From Candidatus Woesearchaeota archaeon (lineage in GTDB: Archaea; Nanobdellota; Nanobdellia; Woesearchaeales; DSVV01), in the NCBI GenBank assembly GCA_018303325.1, contig JAGVYH010000048.1, forward strand, positions 1-37,768: DNA of 37,768 nt, given 5' to 3'. A model generated the notes under the pieces. It did not search any database, was not told where the DNA came from, and saw only the letters and a list, made by a program, of their open reading frames with translations. The position numbers were made by a program, and so were the translations under genes. The stretch's first letter is position 1, and each line of letters starts with the position of its first letter. Of the stretch, positions 25,433 through 33,143 are shown piece after piece.

Positions 25433-26308
25433 ATGCTTAATAATAAAAAAAGAGGAATAGCCTTGCCAAGGCTTACACAAATTATATTAGTTTTACTGTT
25501 TTTTATAGTTGCATTAGTTATTGCTCCTAGCTTTCTTAATTGGTCTGGTCTTAAATCAAAGGAAGAGGTTTGCAAGTTTACTATAGGAGCTGGACAGTTT
25601 ACAAAGGTAGGTTCTTTTAGTGTTATAAGAGAAAAATGTCCGCAGAGTATGATTAGGATTTACAATGACAAAATTACTAAAGATGACAAACCTTTACCTT
25701 TCAAGTTTAAAGAGGGCGAAAAGACCAAGGTTCAGATAACATTCAAAGATAATTTGCCAGAAGAGTTTGTTTATAAAACTCTTTCTGATGAGATGGTAAA
25801 CTGTTGGGATAAGTTTGGCCACGGCAAAGATATATTTGAAGCTAATTTATTAACCACAAACAAAAATTGTGCAAGATGCGCGTTGGTAACTTTTGATGGA
25901 AGCGCTGTAAATTCTGGTTCTTTGGGTTCTTTAAACAGGCTGGCTGAGTTTATGTCAACAAACACAATTAAGGGAACAGAAGAAACATATTATGATCATC
26001 TTTATATGAATGCAATATCTAATAAACACAATGTTAATCTGCTTGTGATGGGCGAGGAGATGTCAGATTCAGATGAAAAAGACCTGCCTTATTATAACCC
26101 GCAGTCTTTGGTTATTGACCAGTCAACTTCAATAATACCTTCTGTCACTAATACTTATCAAATTATTTACTTTGTCTGGAGCAGCCAGAATATTGTTCAG
26201 ATATTAGACCAATTAGGATTAAGCGCTAAATTTGATGTTCCTTCACATGTGTTTTTAGTTCCAAGCGATCAAATCACCACTTATCTTTGCGAGAATTTTA
26301 TGAATTAG
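25433..26308 (+). CDS. Membrane-anchored Cys-motif protein, tandem paralog 1
   Basis: The 291-aa protein starts NNKKRGIALPRLTQIILVLL, a basic stretch then one helix. The outside domain has DEMVNCWDKFGHGKDIF and NKNCARCALVTFDGS, then a YYDHLY motif. The gene 25 nt downstream encodes the same pattern (ADQMAGCWYKFNEG, YCVVCSVISFEED), so the two are diverged tandem duplicates. The CxxC could bind metal or form a disulfide. Family not recognised; likely part of the same surface apparatus as the pilin-like run. Confidence 0.65.
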   Translation: MLNNKKRGIALPRLTQIILVLLFFIVALVIAPSFLNWSGLKSKEEVCKFTIGAGQFTKVGSFSVIREKCPQSMIRIYNDKITKDDKPLPFKFKEGEKTKVQITFKDNLPEEFVYKTLSDEMVNCWDKFGHGKDIFEANLLTTNKNCARCALVTFDGSAVNSGSLGSLNRLAEFMSTNTIKGTEETYYDHLYMNAISNKHNVNLLVMGEEMSDSDEKDLPYYNPQSLVIDQSTSIIPSVTNTYQIIYFVWSSQNIVQILDQLGLSAKFDVPSHVFLVPSDQITTYLCENFMN

Positions 26309-26332
26309 TTTATTTTTTGCAATAAAAACCAA

Positions 26333-27265
26333 ATGAACACTAAAACAAAAAAATCACAAATGATGACGTTTACCCTCGTCGGTGTACTCATTATGCTGTT
26401 TTTATTGTTTATTTTATTGTTTGAATCAAATCTTTTTATCAAATACAAAGAAACAACTTCTCTTAATAATTGCAGGCAATCAACAATGCTGGCATCATTC
26501 AAACAGCCAACAGTTTTGGCAACCTTAACCGGGGCACAGGAGTCGATAGAAAAATCAGGCAAAGACATAAATTGTCCAATTATTTACAAAAAAATCAAAG
26601 AATACAATGGCAAGGAAACTGACAATTATTACATAAACAAAGTTATAGCAGACCAAATGGCAGGGTGCTGGTATAAATTTAATGAAGGCAATGTAAATTT
26701 ATTCTCTAAAGTTCACGGCGAAACAACAGAATATTGTGTTGTCTGCAGTGTCATCTCATTCGAGGAAGATGCGAAAAACAATGAAGTGAATGGGCTGTTA
26801 AATTTTATAGCCTCAAAAAACACACCCGCATTATTTGGAACAAAGACATACATAGAATATTTATCAGGCGTAGCAACAGACGTGGAAATGCAAAAAAAGA
26901 TTAAAGAGCAGGATACTTCTTCGATAAACACTGCAAGTGATTATATTGTTTTATTTTATTATCCAAAAAAAGGATATTATTCTGAGGCAGAAGCAGTTGT
27001 TTTAGGTTCAAAGGTTGGCGGCGGTGTTGGCGGAGTTCTTACTTTAGTGCTCAAATATCTGCCGCAGGCAAAAGCAGTTAGCTGGGTTGGCGGTAAATGG
27101 TTTATTATGGGATCATCTGCAGTAGGCGGTTGGATTGGCAGTTTCTTTGGCCACGGCAAAGGGTATGAGTATGGCGCCCAGGTTTTATTATTGCCTTACC
27201 ATCAGGAAATGCTTAAAGAAATGAAATGCGAGATGCCAGTGCCGTTGGGTTATAGGCCAGATTGA
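26333..27265 (+). CDS. Membrane-anchored Cys-motif protein, tandem paralog 2
   Basis: The 310-aa protein opens TKKSQMMTFTLVGVLIMLFL, with KKSQ and a hydrophobic helix as in its neighbours. It shares the GCWYKF, YCVVCSVISF and YIEYL elements with the preceding gene. The C-terminus adds a second hydrophobic, Gly-rich segment (VGGGVGGVLTLVLKYL and VGGWIGSFFGHGKGYEYGA), absent from paralog 1 and resembling a glycine-zipper membrane helix. It is the last gene of this run before the tRNA. Function unknown. Confidence 0.65.
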   Translation: MNTKTKKSQMMTFTLVGVLIMLFLLFILLFESNLFIKYKETTSLNNCRQSTMLASFKQPTVLATLTGAQESIEKSGKDINCPIIYKKIKEYNGKETDNYYINKVIADQMAGCWYKFNEGNVNLFSKVHGETTEYCVVCSVISFEEDAKNNEVNGLLNFIASKNTPALFGTKTYIEYLSGVATDVEMQKKIKEQDTSSINTASDYIVLFYYPKKGYYSEAEAVVLGSKVGGGVGGVLTLVLKYLPQAKAVSWVGGKWFIMGSSAVGGWIGSFFGHGKGYEYGAQVLLLPYHQEMLKEMKCEMPVPLGYRPD

Positions 27266-27393
27266 TATTTACTTTTTGTTTATAGTTAGTAAATATTTTT
27301 TTGATAAACTTTTTTCTGATTAACTTTATAAATAAATCATATTTCTTTATATCTTGAGGGGATGCCGGAGTGGCCAAACGGGATAGACTCAAG

Positions 27394-27449
27394 GTATTTG
27401 GGTGCTGAGAGCTCTTTCAAGAGTGCGATGAAGAAACCAAATATAAGTC
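27394..27449 (+). other. tRNA intron 1 (anticodon loop, position 37/38)
   Basis: 56 nt at the canonical archaeal site. TATTTGG near its start pairs with CCAAATA near its end, giving a helix beside both exon junctions, and CTCTT-TC-AAGAG forms an internal hairpin, as expected for a bulge-helix-bulge substrate. Confidence 0.75.
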
Positions 27450-27481
27450 ATCTATTGGCTTAGTGCCTACTAGGGTTCAAA

Positions 27482-27521
27482 TGGTTAACGATGAAGTTCA
27501 ACTAAAGCGTTAGCTTGAATG
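27482..27521 (+). other. tRNA intron 2 (T-loop)
   Basis: About 40 nt interrupt the T-loop. GTTAACG pairs with CGTTAGC (one G-U) inside it, and T-loop TTCAA pairs with intron-end TTGAA, a BHB-like arrangement. The exact border is ambiguous by one T (27482 versus 27522). T-loop introns are non-canonical and known mainly from crenarchaeal tRNAs. Confidence 0.7.
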
Positions 27522-27583
27522 TCCCTATCCCCTCAGTTTATATTTCTCAAGATTAATTGCAAGGACATGTGTATAATATGAAA

Positions 27584-27650
27584 GTGGTATTGAACGAAGT
27601 GAAATACCACAGATGACATTTTCCGAGGTTTTGGCTTGCCCAAAAGCTCG
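27584..27650 (+). other. Hairpin leader of the orphan tRNA half
   Basis: GTGGTATT pairs with AATACCAC (27584-27610). CGAG-g-TTTTGG pairs with CCAAAA-g-CTCG (27624-27650), overlapping the anticodon-stem strand of the half-tRNA. A TATAATATG lies at 27572, about 10 nt before the first stem. Confidence 0.5.
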
Positions 27651-27731
27651 CTTATTGCCTACTAGGGTTCGAATACTTAGCAACGAAGTCGATAAGGATT
27701 TCGTCGTAAGACGAATTTCCCTATCCCCTCA
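27643..27731 (+). tRNA. Orphan 3' half of a second Leu-type tRNA, with its own T-loop intron
   Basis: Variable arm GCTTATTGCCTAC, T-stem TAGGG/CCCTA, T-loop TTCGAA, acceptor strand TCCCCTC and discriminator A closely match the upstream tRNA, but no acceptor 5' strand, D-arm or anticodon occurs before it. Its anticodon-stem strand (AAAGC) differs from that of the first tRNA, so it cannot simply share that 5' exon. An intron of about 44 nt at the same T-loop site keeps its flanking pairs with compensating changes (TTCG/CGAA). This fits a split-tRNA 3' half, or a diverged partial duplication. Confidence 0.6.
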
Positions 27732-27746
27732 GTTTTTATATGTTTC

Positions 27747-27880
27747 ATTCCTGGCATGTCCAACACGTTCACTATGATAAAACAGTTATTCGTTCTTCGC
27801 TATTTGTAATGAAAAACTAAAAACGAAGAACAAATAACTACTAATTATTCATGAGACGGTGGACTGCGTCCCAAGAACTG
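27747..27880 (-). repeat. CCGTCTCATGAA-type long hairpin, copy 4 (minus orientation)
   Basis: Read on the minus strand it starts TTCTTGGGACGCAGTCCACC then GTCTCATGAATAA and ends ATCATAGTGAACGTG, then TTGGACATGCCAGG. Its loop contains another hairpin with 15-nt arms and one mismatch (CGTTCTTCG/CGAAGAAC). It lies between the tRNA half and a convergent operon. Confidence 0.75.
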
Positions 27881-27932
27881 ACTTAAAACAAAATAAAAGT
27901 ATTCTAAGAATAAAAATCTCAGCAAAACAGAA

Positions 27933-28277
27933 CTAATTCCCCAATCCTTTCAGCCTGTTTTCTATATCAACTATGCTTTTTTCAAGTTCCTGCAACTGCT
28001 TAGAATAATCATAAAGTGACTTAGGTTTTTCTTTTCTGGGAATTTCTTTCTCTTCAATCTTAATCTTTAATTTTGGCATTTGCTCTTTAAATGTATTAAA
28101 CAGGACAATGACTTCTTTTAATTTAGCTTTTAAGTTAGCTGTTTCTTTTACTTTTTCTTCTCTTACTCTTTTAAATATCTCGCATCTTTTCATACAATCA
28201 ACTAATCCTTTCTGTGCAGTAAGCAGTTCTATCCTTAATTTATCCTGCGGATAAACTTCGATAAAATATTGTGTCAT
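27933..28277 (-). CDS. Small coiled-coil protein
   Basis: A 114-aa, mostly helical charged protein (MKRCEIFKRVREEKVKETAN and SKQLQELEKSIVDIENRL) without signal or membrane segment. It is the last of three same-strand genes. It resembles conserved coiled-coil proteins that travel with the next two in DPANN genomes (recollection, not a search). Role unknown. Confidence 0.6.
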   Translation of the reverse strand: MTQYFIEVYPQDKLRIELLTAQKGLVDCMKRCEIFKRVREEKVKETANLKAKLKEVIVLFNTFKEQMPKLKIKIEEKEIPRKEKPKSLYDYSKQLQELEKSIVDIENRLKGLGN

Positions 28278-28342
28278 TTTTCCTCTAGTTTCTCTTATTT
28301 TTTTAATTTGTATGAAAATTAATTGCTCTATATGTATATCTC

Positions 28343-28579
28343 TTACTTATGTCCGGCATTAACCAATGTTTGGTCAACTCTCTGCAGTTTTACTTCGACG
28401 TCATTAACCATCTTTCTCCAAATCTCCATTTCAACCTCTTCTTCTTTTTTCAGGTCATTTATTCTAATCAAACTTTTTTTTGCGTCGTCAATCTTGCCTT
28501 TGATAAGATCTATTGCTGCCAATGCTTCCTTATAAGTCTCCATTTTAATAAACATTGAATTATCACTTACAATACCCAT
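28343..28579 (-). CDS. Small helical protein
   Basis: I place the start at ATG 28579 (MGIVSDNSMFIKMETYKEAL), preceded by GAGGT at about 9 nt, rather than at the track's TTG 28588. This removes an overlap and leaves 1 nt after the previous stop. 78 aa, two helices with heptads (KKSLIRINDLKKEEEVEMEI). Middle gene of the operon. No known family. Confidence 0.58.
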   Translation of the reverse strand: MGIVSDNSMFIKMETYKEALAAIDLIKGKIDDAKKSLIRINDLKKEEEVEMEIWRKMVNDVEVKLQRVDQTLVNAGHK

Positions 28580-28580
28580 T

Positions 28581-29285
28581 TTAACCAACCTCGTTTTTTC
28601 CGAAAATAAGCTCGTCTAATTTTGTAAACTGATTGTAAACACCTTCTAAATCACTTTGGAATTTATTATATCTTCCGTTTTTCTCTTCCTGAATATTTCC
28701 CAGTCTAGTTACAGTATCAATCTGTGTTTCAACCAAATCATTCATCTGCATAACCTGCAGCATTATCATCTTATATTGAGTAAGTGTAATAAATGAAGAA
28801 ATTCTTTTCGGTTTTTGTTTAGTGTCTTGTTTAAGTAGCCTGTCAAAATCCGGAATGTTAGGCTTTAATATTTCTTTGATTTCATCTTCGCTTGGAAAAT
28901 CTTTTTGAGAATAATGCTCAAAAGGCAGTCTTGAAACTATTTCAGGCGGTGTTTCTTCCTCCTGTACAAACTGCATTTCTTTATACTTTTTTTCCTGTTT
29001 AATATTTTCAGGGAATTCTTTAGGCAGGTCTGGAAAACTAGGAAATTCAGGAAACGCATCCTTTTCTTCTTTTAATTCTGAAGGTGGCAATGGCACTTCC
29101 TCATCAGAGCCAATTTTAAATTCTTTCATTCTGAACTCTTTTTGTTTCATGTCAGACATAGAATGAATTGGTGGAATATCTGGCTCGCTTAACCCAAAGC
29201 TTTGTTTATCCTCAGAACTGATAGGTGGCGGTGCATCTAATGATGGTGGTGTATCTAATCCTTTTTTCTTTGAAAACCAACCCAT
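28581..29285 (-). CDS. Pro/acidic-rich cytoplasmic protein with C-terminal coiled coil
   Basis: 234 aa beginning MGWFSKKKGLDTPPSLDAPP, an amphipathic basic start, then a long Pro/Glu-rich disordered part (SLDAPPPISS, PEFPSFPDLPKEFPENI). From about residue 160 comes a helical domain (SSFITLTQYKMIMLQVMQMN) resembling an oligomerisation coil. First gene of the operon; the three are spaced 1-65 nt. The composition suggests a scaffold linked to the membrane or surface apparatus, but this is not established. Confidence 0.58.
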   Translation of the reverse strand: MGWFSKKKGLDTPPSLDAPPPISSEDKQSFGLSEPDIPPIHSMSDMKQKEFRMKEFKIGSDEEVPLPPSELKEEKDAFPEFPSFPDLPKEFPENIKQEKKYKEMQFVQEEETPPEIVSRLPFEHYSQKDFPSEDEIKEILKPNIPDFDRLLKQDTKQKPKRISSFITLTQYKMIMLQVMQMNDLVETQIDTVTRLGNIQEEKNGRYNKFQSDLEGVYNQFTKLDELIFGKNEVG

Positions 29286-29380
29286 TAGCTCACCTTTTTT
29301 AATCCTGAATTAACGTTTTATATACTCTTATCTATTAATATTTAATCTATTTTGTTATATGTTATTAAAAGTTTTTGTAC

Positions 29381-29498
29381 AACTCAGCAATAACAACAAG
29401 GTATTTTGATTTTTTAACCACTTTTTACATTTTTCAATAATTATTTACTTCCTCCATTAATCTTGTTTTTACAATAATTGTACTTGTTTAGCTGAGTT
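29381..29498. repeat. Long imperfect inverted repeat
   Basis: AACTCAGC-N6-AACAAG (29381-29400) is complementary to CTTGTT-TA-GCTGAGTT (29483-29498), 14 pairs with an asymmetric gap, across about 82 nt. It occupies the divergent spacer between the coiled-coil operon and pyrB. Confidence 0.5.
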
Positions 29499-29549
29499 CT
29501 GTTTCTTAGCCACTTTTTTCCATTTATAACAAGTTATTAAGCTCCCAAT

Positions 29550-29708
29550 CAGTTTGTGGGCGCAGCCACCGTCTCATGAAAAAGAATAACTGTTTATCAA
29601 TTAAACTGTTTGTCGTTAGTCGTAAACGGAAAAACATAAAAAACAGCTGACTACAAACGACCTACCCGCTTTAGTTTTATCATAATGAACATGGCTGCGC
29701 CACATTAC
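29550..29708 (+). repeat. CCGTCTCATGAA-type long hairpin, copy 5
   Basis: Left CAGTTTGTGGGCGCAGCCAC with core CCGTCTCATGAAA; right TTTTATCATAATGAACATG then GCTGCGCCAC. The loop is longer (about 110 nt) and has its own partial palindrome (GTCGTT..AACGAC). Confidence 0.75.
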
Positions 29709-29857
29709 TAAACAAATACTAATAATTTAATTATATCTTTTCCATAATAATAAAACATATAAATCATTTCATTCTGACTTTAGTTTTTAAGATGCTACCA
29801 ATAAAAGAACCCATTGCTTGTTCTCTGCTGTACTTATCTGCTTTTTTAAGTCATTTC

Positions 29858-29867
29858 TTTATATATT
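29858..29867 (+). promoter_or_regulatory. Promoter and ribosome site of the pyr cluster
   Basis: TTTATATATT places transcription start near 29890. GGTGAT at 29900-29905 is a ribosome site 4 nt before the pyrB ATG. No riboswitch or attenuator-like structure is visible in the short leader. Confidence 0.55.
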
Positions 29868-29909
29868 GTTCAACAGACGAAAACAAACACAAATCCAATG
29901 GTGATTTAA

Positions 29910-30824
29910 ATGCTTAAAAAAAAAGATATTATATCTATCAGTGATTTTACAAAAGAGGAAATACTTTACATCCTGAAGACAGCTGAAGAAATGAATAAAA
30001 AAGACTGCTCAGAGCTTTGTAAAGGAAAGATTTTGGCAACCTTATTCTTTGAGCCAAGCACAAGGACACGATTGAGTTTTGAAACCTCGATGAAAAGAAT
30101 GGGTGGTTCAGTGATAGGTTTCTCTGGAGAAGAATCAACTTCAAGATCCAAAGGCGAATCTTTATATGACACAATAAAAATTGTCGAAGGATATGCAGAT
30201 ATAGTGGTTATGCGCCATAAGGTTGACGGTTCAGCAAGATTAGCCGCAGAGGCTTCTAAAATTCCTATAATCAATGGTGGCGATGGCTCGAACCAGCATC
30301 CTACTCAAATGCTGCTTGACCTTTATACAATTAAACAATCACAGGGCAAACTTGAAAACTTAAAAATAGCAATGGTGGGAGATTTAAAATACGGCAGAAC
30401 AGTTCATAGCTTGGCTGCTGCAATGGCAATGTTCAATGCTGAAATGTATTTTGTCGCGCCTGAGCAGCTTCAAATGCCGAATTATATCATTGAAGATTTG
30501 CAAAAGAGTAATATTAATTATCATATTGTTGACAATATGCAGGATGTTATTGGTAAAGTAGATATTCTTTACATGACTCGAATACAAAAAGAAAGGTTTC
30601 CTGATTTGCAGGAATATGAAAAAGTCAAAAATGTGTTTATCTTAAACAAAAAACTTTTAGAAACAGCTAAACCAAATATGAAAATCATGCATCCTCTGCC
30701 GAGGGTCAATGAAATCTCCGAAGAAGTTGATATTGAACCGCATGCATATTATTTTAATCAGGCGCATTATGGGATTCCAGTCAGAATGGCAATAATTGCC
30801 TTGCTTTTGGGGTGTGTCAAATGA
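29910..30824 (+). CDS. pyrB: Aspartate carbamoyltransferase catalytic chain
   Basis: Condenses carbamoyl phosphate with L-aspartate to N-carbamoylaspartate, the committed step of pyrimidine synthesis. 304 aa, full length. The carbamoyl-phosphate loop STRTRLSFETSMKRMGG (residues 50-66), the NGGDGSNQHPTQMLLDLYTI region and MHPLPRVNEIS are intact. The stop overlaps the pyrI start as ATGA, so the two chains are translationally coupled, as expected for the pyrBI holoenzyme. It is first in a same-strand run pyrB-I-D-K-C-E-F. Confidence 0.95.
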   Translation: MLKKKDIISISDFTKEEILYILKTAEEMNKKDCSELCKGKILATLFFEPSTRTRLSFETSMKRMGGSVIGFSGEESTSRSKGESLYDTIKIVEGYADIVVMRHKVDGSARLAAEASKIPIINGGDGSNQHPTQMLLDLYTIKQSQGKLENLKIAMVGDLKYGRTVHSLAAAMAMFNAEMYFVAPEQLQMPNYIIEDLQKSNINYHIVDNMQDVIGKVDILYMTRIQKERFPDLQEYEKVKNVFILNKKLLETAKPNMKIMHPLPRVNEISEEVDIEPHAYYFNQAHYGIPVRMAIIALLLGCVK

Positions 30825-31393
30825 GCAGTGAAAATATCTTCAAAGAAAATTTATTTAATCACAAATCCAATAAAAACCTAGCCCAAGAATTAAATGATGC
30901 AAATTTGGCACAAGAATCAAAACAAGAAATAAATGATGAATATCAACAGATGAAGTTAGGCAAGATTAAAGAGGGCACTGTTTTAGATCATATACCGCCG
31001 GATCTTTGCTTTAAAATAATTAATCTCCTTAATCTTGAGCAGCATGGTAGGGTTATTTCAGCAGCAACAAACCTTACCAGCACAAAAATGGGCAAGAAAG
31101 GCATGATAAAAATCAGCGGTAAGATTTTGAGTGAAAAAGAAGTCAATAGAATCGTTGTTGTTGCGCCGAATGTTACTTATTCCACTATCACAGATTATCA
31201 AGCTGTTAAAAAAGTAAAACTTAAAGTGCCTCAGGAAATAGTAGGTATTGTCAAATGCAATAATCCTAATTGTATAACTAATGTTGAATCAGTTCAGACA
31301 AAATTTAAGATTGTTAGTGAAGAGCCTTTAAAAATTAAATGTAATTATTGTGAGAGAACAACTGTTAAAGAAGAAATTAAATTGCTAATGTAA
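30821..31393 (+). CDS. pyrI: Aspartate carbamoyltransferase regulatory chain
   Basis: PyrI binds nucleotide effectors and holds PyrB trimers together. The allosteric domain (GTVLDHIPPDLCFKIINLL) and the zinc-binding C-terminus, with KCNNPNC and KCNYC Cys pairs, are complete. I start at ATG 30821 within pyrB's ATGA; the track's GTG 30812 would add three residues. About 45 residues precede the conserved GTVLDHIP, versus roughly 10-15 in typical PyrI, and this acidic/Asn-rich N-terminal extension is unusual. 190 aa. Confidence 0.92.
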   Translation: MSSENIFKENLFNHKSNKNLAQELNDANLAQESKQEINDEYQQMKLGKIKEGTVLDHIPPDLCFKIINLLNLEQHGRVISAATNLTSTKMGKKGMIKISGKILSEKEVNRIVVVAPNVTYSTITDYQAVKKVKLKVPQEIVGIVKCNNPNCITNVESVQTKFKIVSEEPLKIKCNYCERTTVKEEIKLLM

Positions 31394-31410
31394 CTGTTAA
31401 AAATAATCCC

Positions 31411-32316
31411 ATGTTAAACACAACATTTTTAGGTACAAATTTCCGAAATCCGTTAATTTTAGCCTCAGGAATTCTCGGCATTAATGCAGAATATTTTCAG
31501 ACACTTGAAACAAAAGGTGTTGGCGGCATAACAACAAAATCTTTTTCTTTGAAAGAGCGGAAAGGCCACAAGAATCCTGTCATGTTTAACGACGACCATG
31601 GATTTCTTAATGCAGTCGGATTAAGCAATGGCGGCATAGGCGAGGCAATAAAATTAGTAAAAGATGCGAAAAAGCTCAATGTGCCGATTATTGCTAGCAT
31701 TTTTGCAGGAACAATAGAAGAATTCGGCGAGATGGCAAAACAGATTTCAGAGGCCAAGCCAGATTTTATAGAAGCAAACATATCATGCCCAAATGTCAAA
31801 GAAGAGTTTGGCGTATCTTTCAGTTCTAACCCAGAATCAGCATCAAAGGTTACAAGCGCTGTAAAAAACAACACTAATATTTCAGTAATTATTAAACTAA
31901 GCCCAAATGTTACTGACATAAAAATTATAGCAAAAGCAGTCGAGGAAGCAGGCGCAGATGCAATAACTGCAATAAATACTTTAGCAGGAATGAGAATTAA
32001 TATTGACGTGAAAACCCCAATACTTAGCAACAGGTTTGGCGGTGTAAGCGGTAAAGGAATTTTTCCAGTCGCGCTAAAAAATGTGTATGATATTTATGAA
32101 ACCGTTGATATCCCTATTATTGGTACAGGCGGCATAACTTCTGGAAAAGATGCAATTGAAATGTTAATGGCAGGTGCGTCTCTTGTCGGCGTTGGCACTG
32201 GCGTTTATTACCGCGGTCCAGAAATATTTAATAAAATTGCCAAAGAAATGGAAGAATGGATGATACTTAATGGTTATACTAATATTAAACAAGTGATTGG
32301 AGCTGCGCATAAATGA
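31411..32316 (+). CDS. pyrD: Dihydroorotate dehydrogenase class 1B, catalytic subunit
   Basis: Oxidises dihydroorotate to orotate using FMN. 301 aa with PLILASGILG at the start, the catalytic-Cys loop NISCPNVKEEFG, and FMN-binding GTGGITSGKDAIEMLMAGAS near the C-terminus. Cys as catalytic base and the pyrK gene 30 nt downstream mark type 1B, which passes electrons via PyrK to NAD+. It starts 17 nt after pyrI. Confidence 0.94.
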   Translation: MLNTTFLGTNFRNPLILASGILGINAEYFQTLETKGVGGITTKSFSLKERKGHKNPVMFNDDHGFLNAVGLSNGGIGEAIKLVKDAKKLNVPIIASIFAGTIEEFGEMAKQISEAKPDFIEANISCPNVKEEFGVSFSSNPESASKVTSAVKNNTNISVIIKLSPNVTDIKIIAKAVEEAGADAITAINTLAGMRINIDVKTPILSNRFGGVSGKGIFPVALKNVYDIYETVDIPIIGTGGITSGKDAIEMLMAGASLVGVGTGVYYRGPEIFNKIAKEMEEWMILNGYTNIKQVIGAAHK

Positions 32317-32346
32317 GTCAGTTAAAAGTTAGAAGTTACAAATAAA

Positions 32347-33117
32347 ATGACAATTATTCAAAGAACCGATATACCTAAAACAGTCCAGATAGTAGATATT
32401 ATAAAACATAACAACGACGTCATTACAATCTCACTTGGGGGCAGTTTAAATATTCTTCCAGGGCAGTTTATCTTTGTGTGGCTGCCCAACATAGAAGAAA
32501 AACCTTTCGCAGTTGTTAATGTTGAAAAACATTTATTTTCATTTACTGCAGTTAAGCGCGGTGTTTTCACGTCTGCATTATTCAATCTAAAAAAAGGGAT
32601 GTGGTTAGGTTACAGAGGACCTTACGGCAAAGGATTTACTCCTGTCAAAAATAAGAATGTTTGCATAATTGCCGGCGGCATAGGCATGGCAGCTTTGTGT
32701 TTATTATATAACCAATTAATAAAAGATAATAATGTAAAGCTTATTTATGGCGCAAAAAACAAGGAGGGTTTAGTATTCAAGCAGAATATATGCAATGATC
32801 ATCTTTGTTTGTGCACTGACGACGGTAGTGAAGGCAGAAAAGCATTTACAACACAGTTATTTGAGGAGATCCTTTTAAAAGAAAAATTTGATTTCGTTTA
32901 TACCTGTGGACCTGAAATAATGATGAAACAAGTAGCAGACTTGTGCGCCAAACATAATATCCCTTGCGAAGCAAGCTTGGAAAGAATGATGTCATGTGGT
33001 TTTGGTGTTTGCGGAAAATGCGCAATAAATAATCAGCTTGTTTGTTTAGATGGTCCCGTGTTTAATGCTCAACAATTAACCCAATTAAAAGAATTTGGAA
33101 CATGTAAATGCGATTAA
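32347..33117 (+). CDS. pyrK: Dihydroorotate dehydrogenase electron transfer subunit
   Basis: An FAD- and 2Fe-2S-containing partner of PyrD that reduces NAD+. 256 aa. An FAD-binding barrel (PFAVVNVEKH, GYRGPYGKGF) is followed by NAD-binding GGIGMAAL. The iron-sulfur Cys cluster SCGFGVCGKCAI..LVCLDGPVF lies near the C-terminus, with all four Cys present. The spacing and order pyrD-pyrK fit a heterotetrameric class 1B enzyme. Confidence 0.93.
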   Translation: MTIIQRTDIPKTVQIVDIIKHNNDVITISLGGSLNILPGQFIFVWLPNIEEKPFAVVNVEKHLFSFTAVKRGVFTSALFNLKKGMWLGYRGPYGKGFTPVKNKNVCIIAGGIGMAALCLLYNQLIKDNNVKLIYGAKNKEGLVFKQNICNDHLCLCTDDGSEGRKAFTTQLFEEILLKEKFDFVYTCGPEIMMKQVADLCAKHNIPCEASLERMMSCGFGVCGKCAINNQLVCLDGPVFNAQQLTQLKEFGTCKCD

Positions 33118-33143
33118 TAATTATTAATAGTGGTGGTTAATTC

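Larger units (their letters stand above)
27356..27535 (+). tRNA. tRNA-Leu(CAA) with two probable introns
   Basis: Acceptor GAGGGGA pairs with TCCCCTC, and the discriminator is A, as in archaeal tRNA-Leu. A 3-bp D-stem (CCG/CGG) is followed by anticodon stem ATAGA/TCTAT around loop CTCAAG-A, giving anticodon CAA. A class II variable arm (GGC..GCC) comes next, then T-stem TAGGG/CCCTA and T-loop TTCAAAT. The stems only close if 27394-27449 (anticodon loop 37/38) and about 27482-27521 (T-loop, near 59/60) are removed. TTTATAAAT about 25 nt upstream is a fitting TATA box. CCA is not encoded. Confidence 0.85.

Noticed and set aside
27663-27731. attR-like scar of an integrated element at the tRNA-Leu 3' end
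   Set aside because: Not fully excluded, but the two 3' ends are only 195 bp apart, no integrase lies between them, and the T-loop intron shows compensated changes instead of an exact duplicate.
31497-32030. 177-aa minus-strand ORF
   Set aside because: Shadow of pyrD; no motif and fully antisense to a conserved enzyme.
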